DNA from: Roseovarius sp. MMSF_3359 | Lineage (GTDB): Bacteria > Pseudomonadota > Alphaproteobacteria > Rhodobacterales > Rhodobacteraceae | Direction of reading: 5' to 3' | Length of the DNA stretch: 64,000 nt | Assembly (NCBI RefSeq): GCF_030733385.1 | Contig: NZ_JASHJC010000010.1 | Location: 107,563-171,562, forward strand | Shown here: one piece after another, positions 53,562-62,183 of the stretch | Position numbering within the stretch: the first letter of the stretch is position 1 | How the letters are laid out: every line of letters starts with the position of its first letter | Position numbers and translations under genes: made by a program | The notes under the pieces: generated by a model | Database searches by the model: none | Seen by the model: only the letters and a program-made list of their open reading frames with translations | Told to the model about the DNA's origin: nothing

Positions 53562-53658
53562 CTGTCCAACCCTCAAATTGCATGCAATTTAAATTACTTG
53601 TGCCGTTGGTATTGGGATTTAGGAGTTAAATTCCACCAACAACCTTAAGCAATTCTGG

Positions 53659-53719
53659 GTTAGCCATGTTAAAAAAACAACTTGTTAGATCAACGTGCAT
53701 TTATTCAACGTTAGCCAAC
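53659..53719. promoter_or_regulatory. right-end arm motifs and protease upstream region
   Basis: GTTAGCCAAC (53710-53719) and GTTAGCCA (53659-53666) are inverted copies of the TTGGCTAAC motif at the left end. They lie 90-160 bases before the protease start, in AT-rich DNA with an A-run at 53671. They may be recombination-arm sites, regulator sites for the protease, or both. Confidence 0.4.
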
Positions 53720-53750
53720 TTAACTGATTGAATTTAATACCACTCCGTAT

Positions 53751-53767
53751 TCCCTCCGGGCCTACCA
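53751..53767. repeat. attR-type direct repeat
   Basis: Exact 17-base repeat of the tRNA 3' end (52376-52392). Only this fragment of a tRNA is present here, so it is not a gene. It marks the right end of the island; GC-rich chromosome resumes after it. Confidence 0.85.
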
Positions 53768-53908
53768 TGATGCCGTTTGCGATCGGTTCGTCTTTACCTG
53801 CCCTCTCTCCGCCCCGTCAATTCTCCCGATAAATCAAACGGATGACTCTACCCTCCCGCTGGCGATACCCTGCGAATGCGGGAGCGTCTTGAACCGCGGG
53901 GAGGGTCC

Positions 53909-54000
53909 ATGTCAGTGCAGGTTGCGCGAGATTGGCACGACAGCCGGTCCCTGGTGGATGATGTGTCGCGGATCCAGGAACGGTACGTCGATCAAATCGC
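53909..54000 (+). pseudogene. truncated start of an MBL-fold-hydrolase-like gene
   Basis: An ATG at 53909 with a strong GGGGAGGG Shine-Dalgarno begins a product whose first 30 residues (RDWHDSRSLVDDVSRIQERYVD) resemble the start of Roseobacter metallo-beta-lactamase-fold proteins. Such proteins continue with a conserved xPFxRCNIWHVRG segment, which is absent here. The similarity stops near 54000, where unrelated reading from the opposite-strand fragment begins. The identification rests on memory and is weak. Confidence 0.4.
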
Positions 54001-54059
54001 CACCCCGCCGCCGAGGCATGCACCACGCGGGAGCGCGCATAGATCATCGCGTCAAAACC

Positions 54060-54223
54060 GTTCTGGCAGCGCAGCTCCGCCGCCTTGTCCTTCGGCGCAA
54101 CCCCATCGTCCAACTCAACACAACAATATCCACACCGCTGGCCAACGCCTTCAAAAACATCTCGGGCCGCACACCAGGCGTGAAAATGAAACTACGTCTT
54201 GGACGAAACATACGGTCAGACAT
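54060..54223 (-). pseudogene. truncated, frameshifted CitE/HpcH-type lyase gene
   Basis: On the minus strand MSDRMFRPRRSFIFTPGVRP (54223 down) and then LKALASGVDIV match the N terminus of HpcH/HpaI aldolase/citrate-lyase proteins. Near 54120 one base appears missing: the next family motif, VELDDGVAPKDKAAE, continues in a different frame. Homology ends soon after, so most of the gene is gone. The reading frame and ribosome site (GGAAG) are otherwise intact at its start, 17 bases from the dehydrogenase gene before it. Confidence 0.65.
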
Positions 54224-54240
54224 CAAAACTTCCGATACAT

Positions 54241-55425
54241 TCATCGGGCCTTTGCGATGGCGATTTCGACCAGATTGCGCACCTCATCCGCTGTCGCAAC
54301 ACGGGGGTTGGTACCGGCGGCGCTGTCGTGCATCGCCTTCTCCGATATCCGCTCAGCGCAGTCAGACGGGACACCGATTTCCCCGAGCGATGTCGGGATG
54401 CCAATCTCGTCAAGCATCCGCTCAATCTCGGCAATGAACGCCTCGACCGTGCGATCCTGCAACCCCATGGCGTCGGCCATCCGCGCCACCTTGCCCTCCA
54501 GACCGGGAAGGTTGAAGCGCAGCACGACCGGCAGGATGATGGCGTTGGTCAGCCCGTGTTGCGTGTCATACTCGGCCCCCACCATATGCGAGATCGCATG
54601 TACCAGCCCCAGCCCTTTGAGGAACGCGACACCCGCGAGGCACGATCCGACCAGCATCCCCCCGCGCGCCGCGACATTCCCTGGCTCGCGCATGACCACG
54701 GGCAGCCACCTCGCGATAAGCGCCAACCCCTCCAACGCCATACCGTCGCAAAGCGGATTGAACCCCGGCACGATATAGGCCTCGATCGCATGGGTCATCG
54801 CGTCGGCCCCGGTCCAGGCCGTGAGGTTGGCCGGCAGGGCAACGGTCAACTCCGGGTCGAGCAACGCCAATGCGGGCCTGACGTCAGGGTGGTCAATGCA
54901 GAACTTCATGCCCTTTTCCACATGGGTGACCATGGCCGTGGCCTCGGTCTCCGCGCCGGTCCCTGCGGTCGTCGGGATGGTGATGAGTATCGGAAACGGT
55001 TGAGCCGCCCCGAGTTCTGGCACCGGCTTGAGGTAGTCGAAATCCCACAGATCGACATCGTTATTCGCCGTCAGGCAGATGGCCTTGCCACCATCCATCG
55101 CACTGCCGCCGCCGATGGCAATGATCGCATCATGCCCGCCGACGCGATATCGCGCGCGCCCCGCACCGATCTCGTCATCGCGCGGGTTGGGAGAGATGTC
55201 GGAAAAAAGATCACACCGAAGCCCGGCATCGGCAAGAAAGCCCTTCAGCGCGCCGATAAAGGGAAGGCCCGCACTGCCCCGGTCCGTGACGATGAGCGGA
55301 TTGCGCAGCCCCATCGACCTACAGCGCGTTCCGATCTCGGACAGGCGGCCGGGACCGTAGGCAATGGGCACGGGGAAAATCCAGTCCTGCGGTGCCAACA
55401 GCTCGGCTTCGGTATTGGTGTGCAT
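54241..55425 (-). CDS. iron-containing (type III) alcohol dehydrogenase
   Basis: 394 residues. GGGSAMDGGKA and ITIPTTAGTGAETEATAM match the NAD(P)- and metal-binding segments; histidines in MTHAIEAY and LVHAISHMVGAEYDTQHG are the metal ligands. Oxidises an alcohol or reduces an aldehyde; the substrate is unknown. It follows the 37-codon ORF after 12 bases, in one unit with the molybdoenzyme gene upstream, and once led into the CitE-like gene that is now a fragment. Confidence 0.88.
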   Translation of the reverse strand: MHTNTEAELLAPQDWIFPVPIAYGPGRLSEIGTRCRSMGLRNPLIVTDRGSAGLPFIGALKGFLADAGLRCDLFSDISPNPRDDEIGAGRARYRVGGHDAIIAIGGGSAMDGGKAICLTANNDVDLWDFDYLKPVPELGAAQPFPILITIPTTAGTGAETEATAMVTHVEKGMKFCIDHPDVRPALALLDPELTVALPANLTAWTGADAMTHAIEAYIVPGFNPLCDGMALEGLALIARWLPVVMREPGNVAARGGMLVGSCLAGVAFLKGLGLVHAISHMVGAEYDTQHGLTNAIILPVVLRFNLPGLEGKVARMADAMGLQDRTVEAFIAEIERMLDEIGIPTSLGEIGVPSDCAERISEKAMHDSAAGTNPRVATADEVRNLVEIAIAKAR

Positions 55426-55437
55426 GGCGTCTCTCGC

Positions 55438-55551
55438 TCAGGGGTCGGGGCGTTCGGGGATCGTGCGGGCGCCAAAAGGCGATTGTTCGAAGGCGCCGGG
55501 GCTGATCGCCACGCTGTTTGACAGATCAGACGCTTCCTGTAGCTCGCTCAT
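55438..55551 (-). CDS. small coupled ORF of 37 residues
   Basis: ATG at 55551 to TGA at 55438. The ATG overlaps the molybdoenzyme stop (ATGA), and the iron-ADH gene starts 12 bases downstream. The product MSELQEASDLSNSVAISPGA... ends PFGARTIPERPDP; it is acidic, soluble and without a known family. Position and overlap argue for translation; composition alone does not. Confidence 0.45.
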   Translation of the reverse strand: MSELQEASDLSNSVAISPGAFEQSPFGARTIPERPDP

Positions 55552-57878
55552 TCTTGAACCTCGGGGGCGTCGGGTGTTTCCGGTCGCAAGATTTCGGGCG
55601 CGTCATGGGCCGTGACCGTTGGCGGCGCGCCGGTATAGCGTTCGATCTCGACCAGGCAGGAATGCGCGCTTGGTCCCTGCCCCAGCTTCGACGTCCCCTT
55701 ATCACGAGTCAGCACATTGGGGTTGCCATGTTTGCAGAGCCCGGTCTCATCCGGATCGTACCAGGCGCCAGTGCTCATCTGCACCACGCCGGGGCGCAGA
55801 TCCGCGTCGGTCACAACCCCACCCAGACAGGCGCCACGGTCATTGAAGAGCCGCACAATGTCACCGTCCTTCAACCCGCGCGCGGCGGCGTCTTCGGGGT
55901 GGATATGGACCGGTTCACGGCCCGCGACCTTCTTGGCGCGGCTTACACCGCCATGGTCAAACTGCGAATGCAGCTTGTCCTTGGGCTGGTTCGACAAGAG
56001 GTGGAGCGGGTAGCGATCCGCGTTGCCGAGCCATTCATAGGGCGCGCGCCAAACCGGATGACCGGGGCAATCGTCATACCCGAAATCCGCAACGGTCTGA
56101 GAGAAGATTTCGATCCTGCCACTGGGCGTCGCAAGCGGATTGGCCACGGGATCGGCGCGAAAATCGCTCAGCATCACAACCGGATCGGGGGGATCGTCGA
56201 GTTTGAACCAGCCTTTTCGAATGAAGCTCTCATAGTCGGGGATATCAATTCCCGCCCCCCTGGCCCGGGTGATCGTCTGATCGTAGATTTCCCGCTGCCA
56301 TTCGGCAGAGCTGCGCCCCTCGCCAAAGCGGTCCTCGACACCCATCTCGCGGGCGATGCCTGCGAAGATTTCGAAATCATCGCGCGCCTGACCGTAGGGC
56401 TCGGTCAGTTTCGACATCGACACGACATAGGGATCGCGCGGGGTCATGGCGATGTCCTGCCGCTCCAGCGGCGTCGTGCAGGGAAGCACGATATCGGCGC
56501 GTTTGGCGAGGCTGTTCCAGCACCATTCATTGGCGATCACCGTTTCGGGGCGGGTCCAGGCCTCCATCAGCAGGTTCAGATCCTGATGGTGGTGGAACGG
56601 GTTGCCCCCCGCCCACCAGACCAGCCGGATATCGGGGTATTCATAACGCACCCCGTCGAAATCGAAAGGTTCCCCGGGCCGAGTCAAAAGGTCGGTGATC
56701 CGCGCCACCGGGATGAAATCACTGACCGCGTTCTTGCCTTGTGGGAAGGAGGCGCCCGGCAGGATGGTGAACCTGCCGCCGATGAAGTTCATCGCGCTAT
56801 AGCCGAAACCGAAACCGCCGCCGGGCAGGCCGATCTGCCCCAGCATCGCCGCCAGCGCGATCGCGGCCCAGAACGGTTGTTCGCCGTGGTCCTGCCGGGT
56901 GAGTGACCAGCTTACGGAAATCATCGTGCGTTCCGCCGCCATGCGGCGCGCCAAGGCGCGGATCGTCTCCGCCGGGATCTCGGTGATGTCCGCCGCCCAG
57001 TCGGCGGTCTTGGCGACGCCATCACTTTCGCCCATGACGTAGGACAGGAATTGACCGGACCCGACCGTGTACCGCTCAAGGAAGGCGTAATCGGCCAATC
57101 CTTCGGCCTCCAGCGTGTGGGCCAGCCCGAGCATCAGCGCCACATCGGTATTGGGTCTCAGCGCCAGCCATTCGCCGCCCACCTCGTCCAACAGGTCGGA
57201 CTTGAGGGGGCTGATGTTGACGAAATCAATCTCCGCCCGCCCCGCCGCAAGCAGCGCGTCGCGTTGAATATGACAGCCTGTCCCGCCCTGGCTGATCTGT
57301 CCGTTCTTGAGGGGCACACCGCCGAAGCAGACAAATAGCTGCGTGTTGTCGCGAATGGAATCGTAGCTGGTGCAGGTATCGAGATAGGCGCGGAAACTGC
57401 CGAGGATATGGGGGACCATCGCCTCGGCCGCGGCGAAGCTATAGGTGAATTTCGACCCGGTATAGCCGCCGATGCAGTTGAGAAACCGTTTGAGCTGACT
57501 TTGGGCATGGTGAAAGCGCCCGGCACTGGCCCAGCCATAGGAGCCGCCGAAGATCGCGCGATTGCCGTGGGTCTGACGCACGCGGGTCAACTCTGCCGCC
57601 ACCAGCTTGTTGGCCTCCTCCCAGCTCACCTCGACGAAAGGATCGCTACCGCGCAGGTCGGTCCGCGTCCCCGGCCCGCCTTCGAGCCAGCTTTGGCGTA
57701 CCATTGGCGCGTCAATCCGTGTGGGACCGTGTTGCACATCCAGGATGCCGGGTCCGATGGGCGACGGATCGCGGTCATGCTCGAAGGGCAGCAGTTCCTG
57801 CACCCGGCCATTGCTGACCCGGGCGCGGTAGGTTCCCCAATGGGAACTCGTGAGTGGCAGGTCCTGATGTTTTGTCAT
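55548..57878 (-). CDS. molybdopterin oxidoreductase, BisC/TorA/DMSO-reductase-like
   Basis: 776 residues from MTKHQDLPL. GGSYGWASAGRFHHAQSQLKRF is the region where this family carries its molybdenum-ligand serine. GGTGCHIQRD, GGNPFHHHQDLNLL, ANEWCWNSLAKRADIVLPCTTPLER and KDKLHSQFDHG are all characteristic of bis-MGD S/N-oxide reductases. There is no N-terminal [4Fe-4S] motif and no twin-arginine signal, so it is probably cytoplasmic and closest to BisC (biotin/methionine sulfoxide reductase). The start at 57878 was preferred; 57920 is an alternative. It precedes a 37-residue ORF and an iron-ADH. Confidence 0.88.
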   Translation of the reverse strand: MTKHQDLPLTSSHWGTYRARVSNGRVQELLPFEHDRDPSPIGPGILDVQHGPTRIDAPMVRQSWLEGGPGTRTDLRGSDPFVEVSWEEANKLVAAELTRVRQTHGNRAIFGGSYGWASAGRFHHAQSQLKRFLNCIGGYTGSKFTYSFAAAEAMVPHILGSFRAYLDTCTSYDSIRDNTQLFVCFGGVPLKNGQISQGGTGCHIQRDALLAAGRAEIDFVNISPLKSDLLDEVGGEWLALRPNTDVALMLGLAHTLEAEGLADYAFLERYTVGSGQFLSYVMGESDGVAKTADWAADITEIPAETIRALARRMAAERTMISVSWSLTRQDHGEQPFWAAIALAAMLGQIGLPGGGFGFGYSAMNFIGGRFTILPGASFPQGKNAVSDFIPVARITDLLTRPGEPFDFDGVRYEYPDIRLVWWAGGNPFHHHQDLNLLMEAWTRPETVIANEWCWNSLAKRADIVLPCTTPLERQDIAMTPRDPYVVSMSKLTEPYGQARDDFEIFAGIAREMGVEDRFGEGRSSAEWQREIYDQTITRARGAGIDIPDYESFIRKGWFKLDDPPDPVVMLSDFRADPVANPLATPSGRIEIFSQTVADFGYDDCPGHPVWRAPYEWLGNADRYPLHLLSNQPKDKLHSQFDHGGVSRAKKVAGREPVHIHPEDAAARGLKDGDIVRLFNDRGACLGGVVTDADLRPGVVQMSTGAWYDPDETGLCKHGNPNVLTRDKGTSKLGQGPSAHSCLVEIERYTGAPPTVTAHDAPEILRPETPDAPEVQE

Positions 57879-58287
57879 GTTGTCCCCTGTCCCAATTCTT
57901 CCTGACGCTCCCGGCTCCATGCGGTGATCGGTCGGTCGATGATGGTGGCAGTTATAGCCATGCCGATTCTGGCGATGATGCCAAGCCCTAAGTCACCATC
58001 GCTGCGCCCGTTATGGACGATCGACCCCAACCCGTTCGTCCCCAAAAACACCTTCGGGCCGGCAAGGTCGCGACCGGCCCGCGGTCTCCGTATCGGGCAT
58101 GTCGGATCGGGTATGCCCGGTTGGATCAGCCCGGTGATTGGTCGGGCTGAGGGGTTTCCCTGCGATCCGCTGGACTTGAGACGCCTGCCCCGCGGATTGC
58201 CGCTTGAGCCGTCACGGAGTTCGCCAAAACGATAAACTCCAAACGCCAGAGCATCGACGCCGACCACGAAAGGCGACGTACTGCCGG
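57879..58287. other. gap with an unconvincing ORF ending at the molybdoenzyme start
   Basis: About 410 bases between the molybdoenzyme start and the LysR gene's end. A minus-strand frame ends TGA at 57875, overlapping the ATG of the molybdoenzyme, with C terminus ARIGMAITATIIDRPITAWS. Its upstream part is rich in Gly, Arg and Ser, and no start with a ribosome site is evident before it overlaps the LysR gene. I see no certain gene here; a decayed gene or a leader peptide is possible. Confidence 0.3.
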
Positions 58288-59178
58288 TCAAACAAGCGCG
58301 GTTGTCTGGTCCGCCCGGATGCGATTGATTGCCACCTCGCAAAAGGAATCGATCAGCCGCGACTGCCGGCGTTCAGCCAGGAATGCGAGGTAGTACTTCG
58401 TCTGCACTTCGACATCCGTGATCGGGATCGCGCGAAGGTTGGGGTGCGGCACAAATTCGAAATCCGCCACGAAGCCAAGGCCAAGCCCCTGCTCGACCGC
58501 TTTCCAGATCGCCTCGCGGCTACCCAGTTCCAGAACCGTCTCGACCGACACACCGCGCTGCTGAAGCGCCGTTTCAATGGCCACGCGGGTGGTCGAGCCC
58601 GCTTCGCGCCGGATCACCTTCTGCCCTTCCAGATCGGCAATCGTGATGCTGTCGCGGTCAAAAAACGGATGATCCGAATTCACGAAGATCACCACGTCAT
58701 GGGCGCTGTAAGGCAGGGTCTTGACCCGCGGGTCCGCCGGTACCTCGGCAATGATGCCGACATCGGCCTCGAAGGCCAAAATCCGTTCAAAGCAACGCGA
58801 TGAGTTGCCAAACCGCACTTCGATGTCGATCAACGGATATTTCTGCTTGTAGGCCACGATCATGTCCGTGGCGTGAAACGGTCCAACGGCCGCGATATTG
58901 AGCGCACCCGCGTTGAACCCACGAAAGGAATCGAGCAGGTTCTCGGCGTCCTGCTCGGCCTGGTCCAGCCGCGACGTGATCTCGAAAAGCTCCCTGCCCG
59001 GCACCGTCAATTCGACCTTGCGCCCGAAACGGCGGAACAGATCGACACCGTATCGTTCCTCCAGCGCCTTTACCTGCGTCGACAATGTCGGTTGACTGAT
59101 ATGGAGCGCTTTGGCGGCACGGGAGAACCCTCCGTGACGGGCCACAGCGTGGAATGACCGCAAGGCAAGTTTAATCAT
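58288..59178 (-). CDS. LysR family transcriptional regulator
   Basis: 296 residues. Winged HTH at residues 1-65 (LRSFHAVARHGGFSRAAKALHISQPTLSTQVKALEE), then a periplasmic-binding-protein-like ligand domain (ALNIAAVGPFHATDMI; LGLGFVADFEFV). It is divergent from the iron-ADH gene at 59294 that heads the phn transport group, and so probably controls that operon in response to a phosphonate or related molecule. No autorepressor site was proved, but a palindrome lies in the intergenic region. Confidence 0.9.
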   Translation of the reverse strand: MIKLALRSFHAVARHGGFSRAAKALHISQPTLSTQVKALEERYGVDLFRRFGRKVELTVPGRELFEITSRLDQAEQDAENLLDSFRGFNAGALNIAAVGPFHATDMIVAYKQKYPLIDIEVRFGNSSRCFERILAFEADVGIIAEVPADPRVKTLPYSAHDVVIFVNSDHPFFDRDSITIADLEGQKVIRREAGSTTRVAIETALQQRGVSVETVLELGSREAIWKAVEQGLGLGFVADFEFVPHPNLRAIPITDVEVQTKYYLAFLAERRQSRLIDSFCEVAINRIRADQTTALV

Positions 59179-59185
59179 TCACCCA

Positions 59186-59202
59186 GTATATAGTTAATAT
59201 AC
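59186..59202. promoter_or_regulatory. LysR operator candidate
   Basis: GTATAT (59186-59191) and ATATAC (59197-59202) form an inverted repeat with a five-base spacer, 8 bases upstream of the LysR start in an AT-rich segment that also contains potential -10 elements. T-N11-A dyads of this kind are the usual LysR recognition form. It would suit control of both divergent genes. Confidence 0.5.
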
Positions 59203-59293
59203 AAATAATCAATTTGTTAGATATCTGTTTTCACCTCACACTGCGGTGCAACGAACCAATCCAGTTCGGAACCCACCATGTATGAGGGATGCC

Positions 59294-60421
59294 ATGTGGA
59301 CATACAGCAATCCGGTCAACGTCACTTTCGGATCCGGCACGTTTGAAAAGATTGCTGATCTCATCAACGGGCGGCGCTATGCGCTGGTGACCTATCCGGA
59401 GCCGCCCTTCGCGGCTCTCTCGGAAAAGCTGCAGGCCGCAGCGGGCGCGCCCGTTCTGACGATTTCCGATGTGGCCCCCAATCCCGATTACACGCTTCTT
59501 CAAGATCAATGCGCGCGGTTTGCGGAGAACATTGAGACCATCGAGGTCATTGTCGCCCTGGGTGGCGGCTCGGTCATCGATTCGGCCAAGGTGTTTGCAG
59601 CGGCAAACGGTGATTTCGGCCATGTCGCGCGCTATCTGGAAACCAAGACCGGCGCAGATGCCCTGTCCTTTCTCCCGGTTCTCGCCGTCCCGACAACCGC
59701 CGGCACCGGCAGCGAGGTCACCTGCTGGGCGACCGTCTGGAACGAGGCGCAGGGCAAGAAATTCTCGCTTGCGCATCCAAGTCTCTACCCGGAAACCGCG
59801 CTTGTCGACCCGCAACTCATGCTGGAAAAACCCATCGGCCTGACGATGGCGACGGGGCTTGATGCGCTCTCGCATTCGTTGGAAAGCATCTGGAACGTGA
59901 ACGCCAACCCGGTCTCCGCACGCCACGCGGTTGCGGCGTCGAAGCTCATCATGCGGGCCCTGCCCGGCGTGATGCGGGATCCGGGCAATCTGGACCTGCG
60001 CAGTGACATGGCGGAGGCGTCGCTGAGCGCGGGGCTGGCGTTTTCGAATACGAAAACCGCCATCGCACATAACCTGTCCTATCCGATCACCCTCGGTTGG
60101 GGTGTCCAGCACGGCATCGCCTGCTCGTTCACCCTGCCCACGGTCTTGCGGTCGGTCATCGGGATGGGCGGTTTCCGCGAGGCGGCCCTGCAGGAGATCT
60201 TTGGCGCCGATCTCAATGCCGGGGCGGACCACCTGGCGACATTCCTCAACGATCTGGGTGTGGGCACACGTTTCGCCGATCATGGCATTCCGCACCAAAG
60301 CTGCGCCGGCATCATCGACGAGGCCTTCGCCGGGGAACGCGGCAAGAATTTCGTCGGCACCAAGGAAAACTTCATCACCGCCGCTGAACAGCAGGATGTC
60401 ATCAGATTGTCAGCCGCGTGA
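59294..60421 (+). CDS. iron-containing (type III) alcohol dehydrogenase of the phn operon
   Basis: 375 residues. ALGGGSVIDSAK and VPTTAGTGSEVTCWATVW match NAD- and metal-binding segments; ligand histidines lie in LDALSHSLESIW and GVQHGIACSFT. It heads an operon with phosphonate-type transport genes. The closest described members in such a setting reduce phosphonoacetaldehyde to 2-hydroxyethylphosphonate (PhpC-like); that substrate is an inference from neighbours. The ATG at 59294 has GAGGG six bases upstream; 59282 and 59246 are weaker options. Confidence 0.85.
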   Translation: MWTYSNPVNVTFGSGTFEKIADLINGRRYALVTYPEPPFAALSEKLQAAAGAPVLTISDVAPNPDYTLLQDQCARFAENIETIEVIVALGGGSVIDSAKVFAAANGDFGHVARYLETKTGADALSFLPVLAVPTTAGTGSEVTCWATVWNEAQGKKFSLAHPSLYPETALVDPQLMLEKPIGLTMATGLDALSHSLESIWNVNANPVSARHAVAASKLIMRALPGVMRDPGNLDLRSDMAEASLSAGLAFSNTKTAIAHNLSYPITLGWGVQHGIACSFTLPTVLRSVIGMGGFREAALQEIFGADLNAGADHLATFLNDLGVGTRFADHGIPHQSCAGIIDEAFAGERGKNFVGTKENFITAAEQQDVIRLSAA

Positions 60422-60474
60422 ACGACAAGGCGGGAACAACCCGCCACTATCCATCCAACACGAAGGAGAAAGAA

Positions 60475-61371
60475 ATGAAATTTAGCAACGTTATCAAACT
60501 GGCGATTTCCGGTGTGGCGATTGCTGCGGCCGGGGCAGTCGCTGCCAACGAGTGCAAGAACCCGGAGGTCTTGCGGTTTTCCATGATCCCGACCGAGGAA
60601 ACCACGCAGGAACTGTCACTTTACGAGCCCATGGTGAACCAGCTTGAGGCCGCCACGGGCAAGGAGGTCGAATTCTTCCTGCCCACATCCTATGCCTCCG
60701 TCGTCGAGGCGATGTTGGGCGGGTTTGTCGATATCGGCATGCACGGCCCCTATTCCTACGTGATCGCCCAGGAAAAAGACCCCACCCTCAAGGTCTTCGC
60801 CACATATGCCAAGCACCCCGGCCATTTCCAGGAGGAAGGCCCCGGCTACAAGGCCGTGCTGGTCTCGCGCTCGGATTCCGGGATCGAGAAGATCGAGGAT
60901 CTCGAAGGCAAGGTCGTCGGTTTGACCGACCCGGCCTCGACCTCGGGCAACCTGCTGCCGCGGGTGTCGTTTACCGATGTGATCGGCGCACAGCTCGAAG
61001 ATCACTTCTCGCGCGTGGTCTACACCGGCGGCCATGACCTCTCGGCGATTGCCGTGCTGGAAGAACAGGTTGACGTCGCATTTGTCGCCACCCACCGCCT
61101 CGACAACGTGATTGATCGCGGGCTGGCCAAGATGGAGGATTACAACGTGATCTGGTCCTCGCCGGTCATTCCGCAGGATCCCTTCGTGGTGTCGGGCAAG
61201 CTCTGCGATGACCTGGTGGATCAGATCACCGGTGCGTTCCTGACACTAAGCGAAAGCGAGGAAGGCCAGCAGTATCTCGAAAACGTCAACGCCAGCAAAT
61301 TCGTCGCCATGACGGATGAGGACTATGACATCATTCGGGCCCTCAAAGCGGCCAAAGACGCCAAGAAGTAA
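60475..61371 (+). CDS. phnD: phosphonate-type ABC transporter, substrate-binding protein
   Basis: 298 residues with an N-terminal signal peptide (NVIKLAISGVAIAAAGAVAA). The mature part matches PhnD-type binding proteins (LRFSMIPTEETTQELSLYEP, FVDIGMHGPYSYVIAQ, DPASTSGNLLPRV). It captures a phosphonate, phosphite or phosphate ester in the periplasm. AAGGAG precedes the ATG at 60475. It follows the iron-ADH by 53 bases and precedes phnC. Confidence 0.9.
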   Translation: MKFSNVIKLAISGVAIAAAGAVAANECKNPEVLRFSMIPTEETTQELSLYEPMVNQLEAATGKEVEFFLPTSYASVVEAMLGGFVDIGMHGPYSYVIAQEKDPTLKVFATYAKHPGHFQEEGPGYKAVLVSRSDSGIEKIEDLEGKVVGLTDPASTSGNLLPRVSFTDVIGAQLEDHFSRVVYTGGHDLSAIAVLEEQVDVAFVATHRLDNVIDRGLAKMEDYNVIWSSPVIPQDPFVVSGKLCDDLVDQITGAFLTLSESEEGQQYLENVNASKFVAMTDEDYDIIRALKAAKDAKK

Positions 61372-61428
61372 GGCAAAGCCCGGTCTGACCCGCGCAATCG
61401 GGTCGGACCGTCGGCAGGGAGGAATGAC

Positions 61429-62181
61429 ATGGCTGTGTTGACCGTCAAGGACCTGAAAGTACGCTATAGCGCCAAGGGTCCGGAAATTCTCAAGGGCATT
61501 GATTTCGAGGTGCAGGATGACGATTTCCTCGCCATCATCGGGCCAAGCGGTGCCGGCAAATCAACGCTGATCCGTTGCGTCAACCGCCTGGTGGAACCGA
61601 CCGCTGGCAGCATCCGCCTCCTGGGTGAAGATGTCTGCAGCCTGAACGCCAAGGCCCTGCGCAACCTGCGCCGGAATGTCGGCATGATCTTTCAGGAGTT
61701 CAACCTGATCAACCGCATGTCGGTCATGGATAACGTGTTGTCGGGGCGCCTGGGATATACCGGCAATATCCGGTCCTTTTTCCGTGCCTTCCCGCAGGAC
61801 GACGTGAAACAGGCGCTCTACTATCTCGACCGTGTCGGCCTGAGCGACCACATCAACAAGCGCGCCGATGAGTTGAGCGGCGGTCAGCGACAGCGCGTCG
61901 GCATCGCCCGCGCCCTGATGCAACGTCCGAAATTGCTTTTGCTGGATGAGCCCACTTCGGCACTTGACCCGAAGATTTCCCGCGAGGTGATGGCGCTCAT
62001 CCGCGACATCGCGCGCGAACTCAAGGTCCCGGCGCTGTGCAACATTCATGATGTGCAACTGGCCAAGGAATTCTGCAACCGGATCATCGGGTTGCAAGAC
62101 GGCTACAAGAAATTCGATGGCGCCACCGAGACCATGCGCGACGCTGATCTGGATGTCATCTACGAGATGGAGGTACTATAG
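61429..62181 (+). CDS. phnC: phosphonate-type ABC transporter, ATP-binding protein
   Basis: 250 residues. Walker A GPSGAGKSTLIRCVNRL, ABC signature LSGGQRQRVGIARAL and Walker B LLLDEPTSALDP. FQEFNLINRMSVMDNVL is typical of PhnC. It energises the phnD/phnE system and ends two bases before phnE. Confidence 0.93.
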   Translation: MAVLTVKDLKVRYSAKGPEILKGIDFEVQDDDFLAIIGPSGAGKSTLIRCVNRLVEPTAGSIRLLGEDVCSLNAKALRNLRRNVGMIFQEFNLINRMSVMDNVLSGRLGYTGNIRSFFRAFPQDDVKQALYYLDRVGLSDHINKRADELSGGQRQRVGIARALMQRPKLLLLDEPTSALDPKISREVMALIRDIARELKVPALCNIHDVQLAKEFCNRIIGLQDGYKKFDGATETMRDADLDVIYEMEVL

Positions 62182-62183
62182 GC

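Larger units (their letters stand above)
52393..53767. mobile_element. miniature tRNA-integrated island carrying one protease gene, no integrase
   Basis: The 1.38-kb block between the two 17-base repeats is visibly AT-rich against GC-rich surroundings. It holds one gene, a trypsin-like protease on the minus strand (52548-53561), plus short repeated TGGCTAAC motifs near both ends. There is no integrase, relaxase or transposase. It resembles a satellite element moved by an integrase supplied in trans, or a larger island that lost its other genes. The repeat identity and composition are direct; the mobility is inferred. Confidence 0.75.

Noticed and set aside
57875..58342. Minus-strand frame between the molybdoenzyme and LysR genes as a firm gene
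   Set aside because: Only its stop overlaps the next start in a suggestive way; the rest has no good start or family. Kept as a note on the gap.
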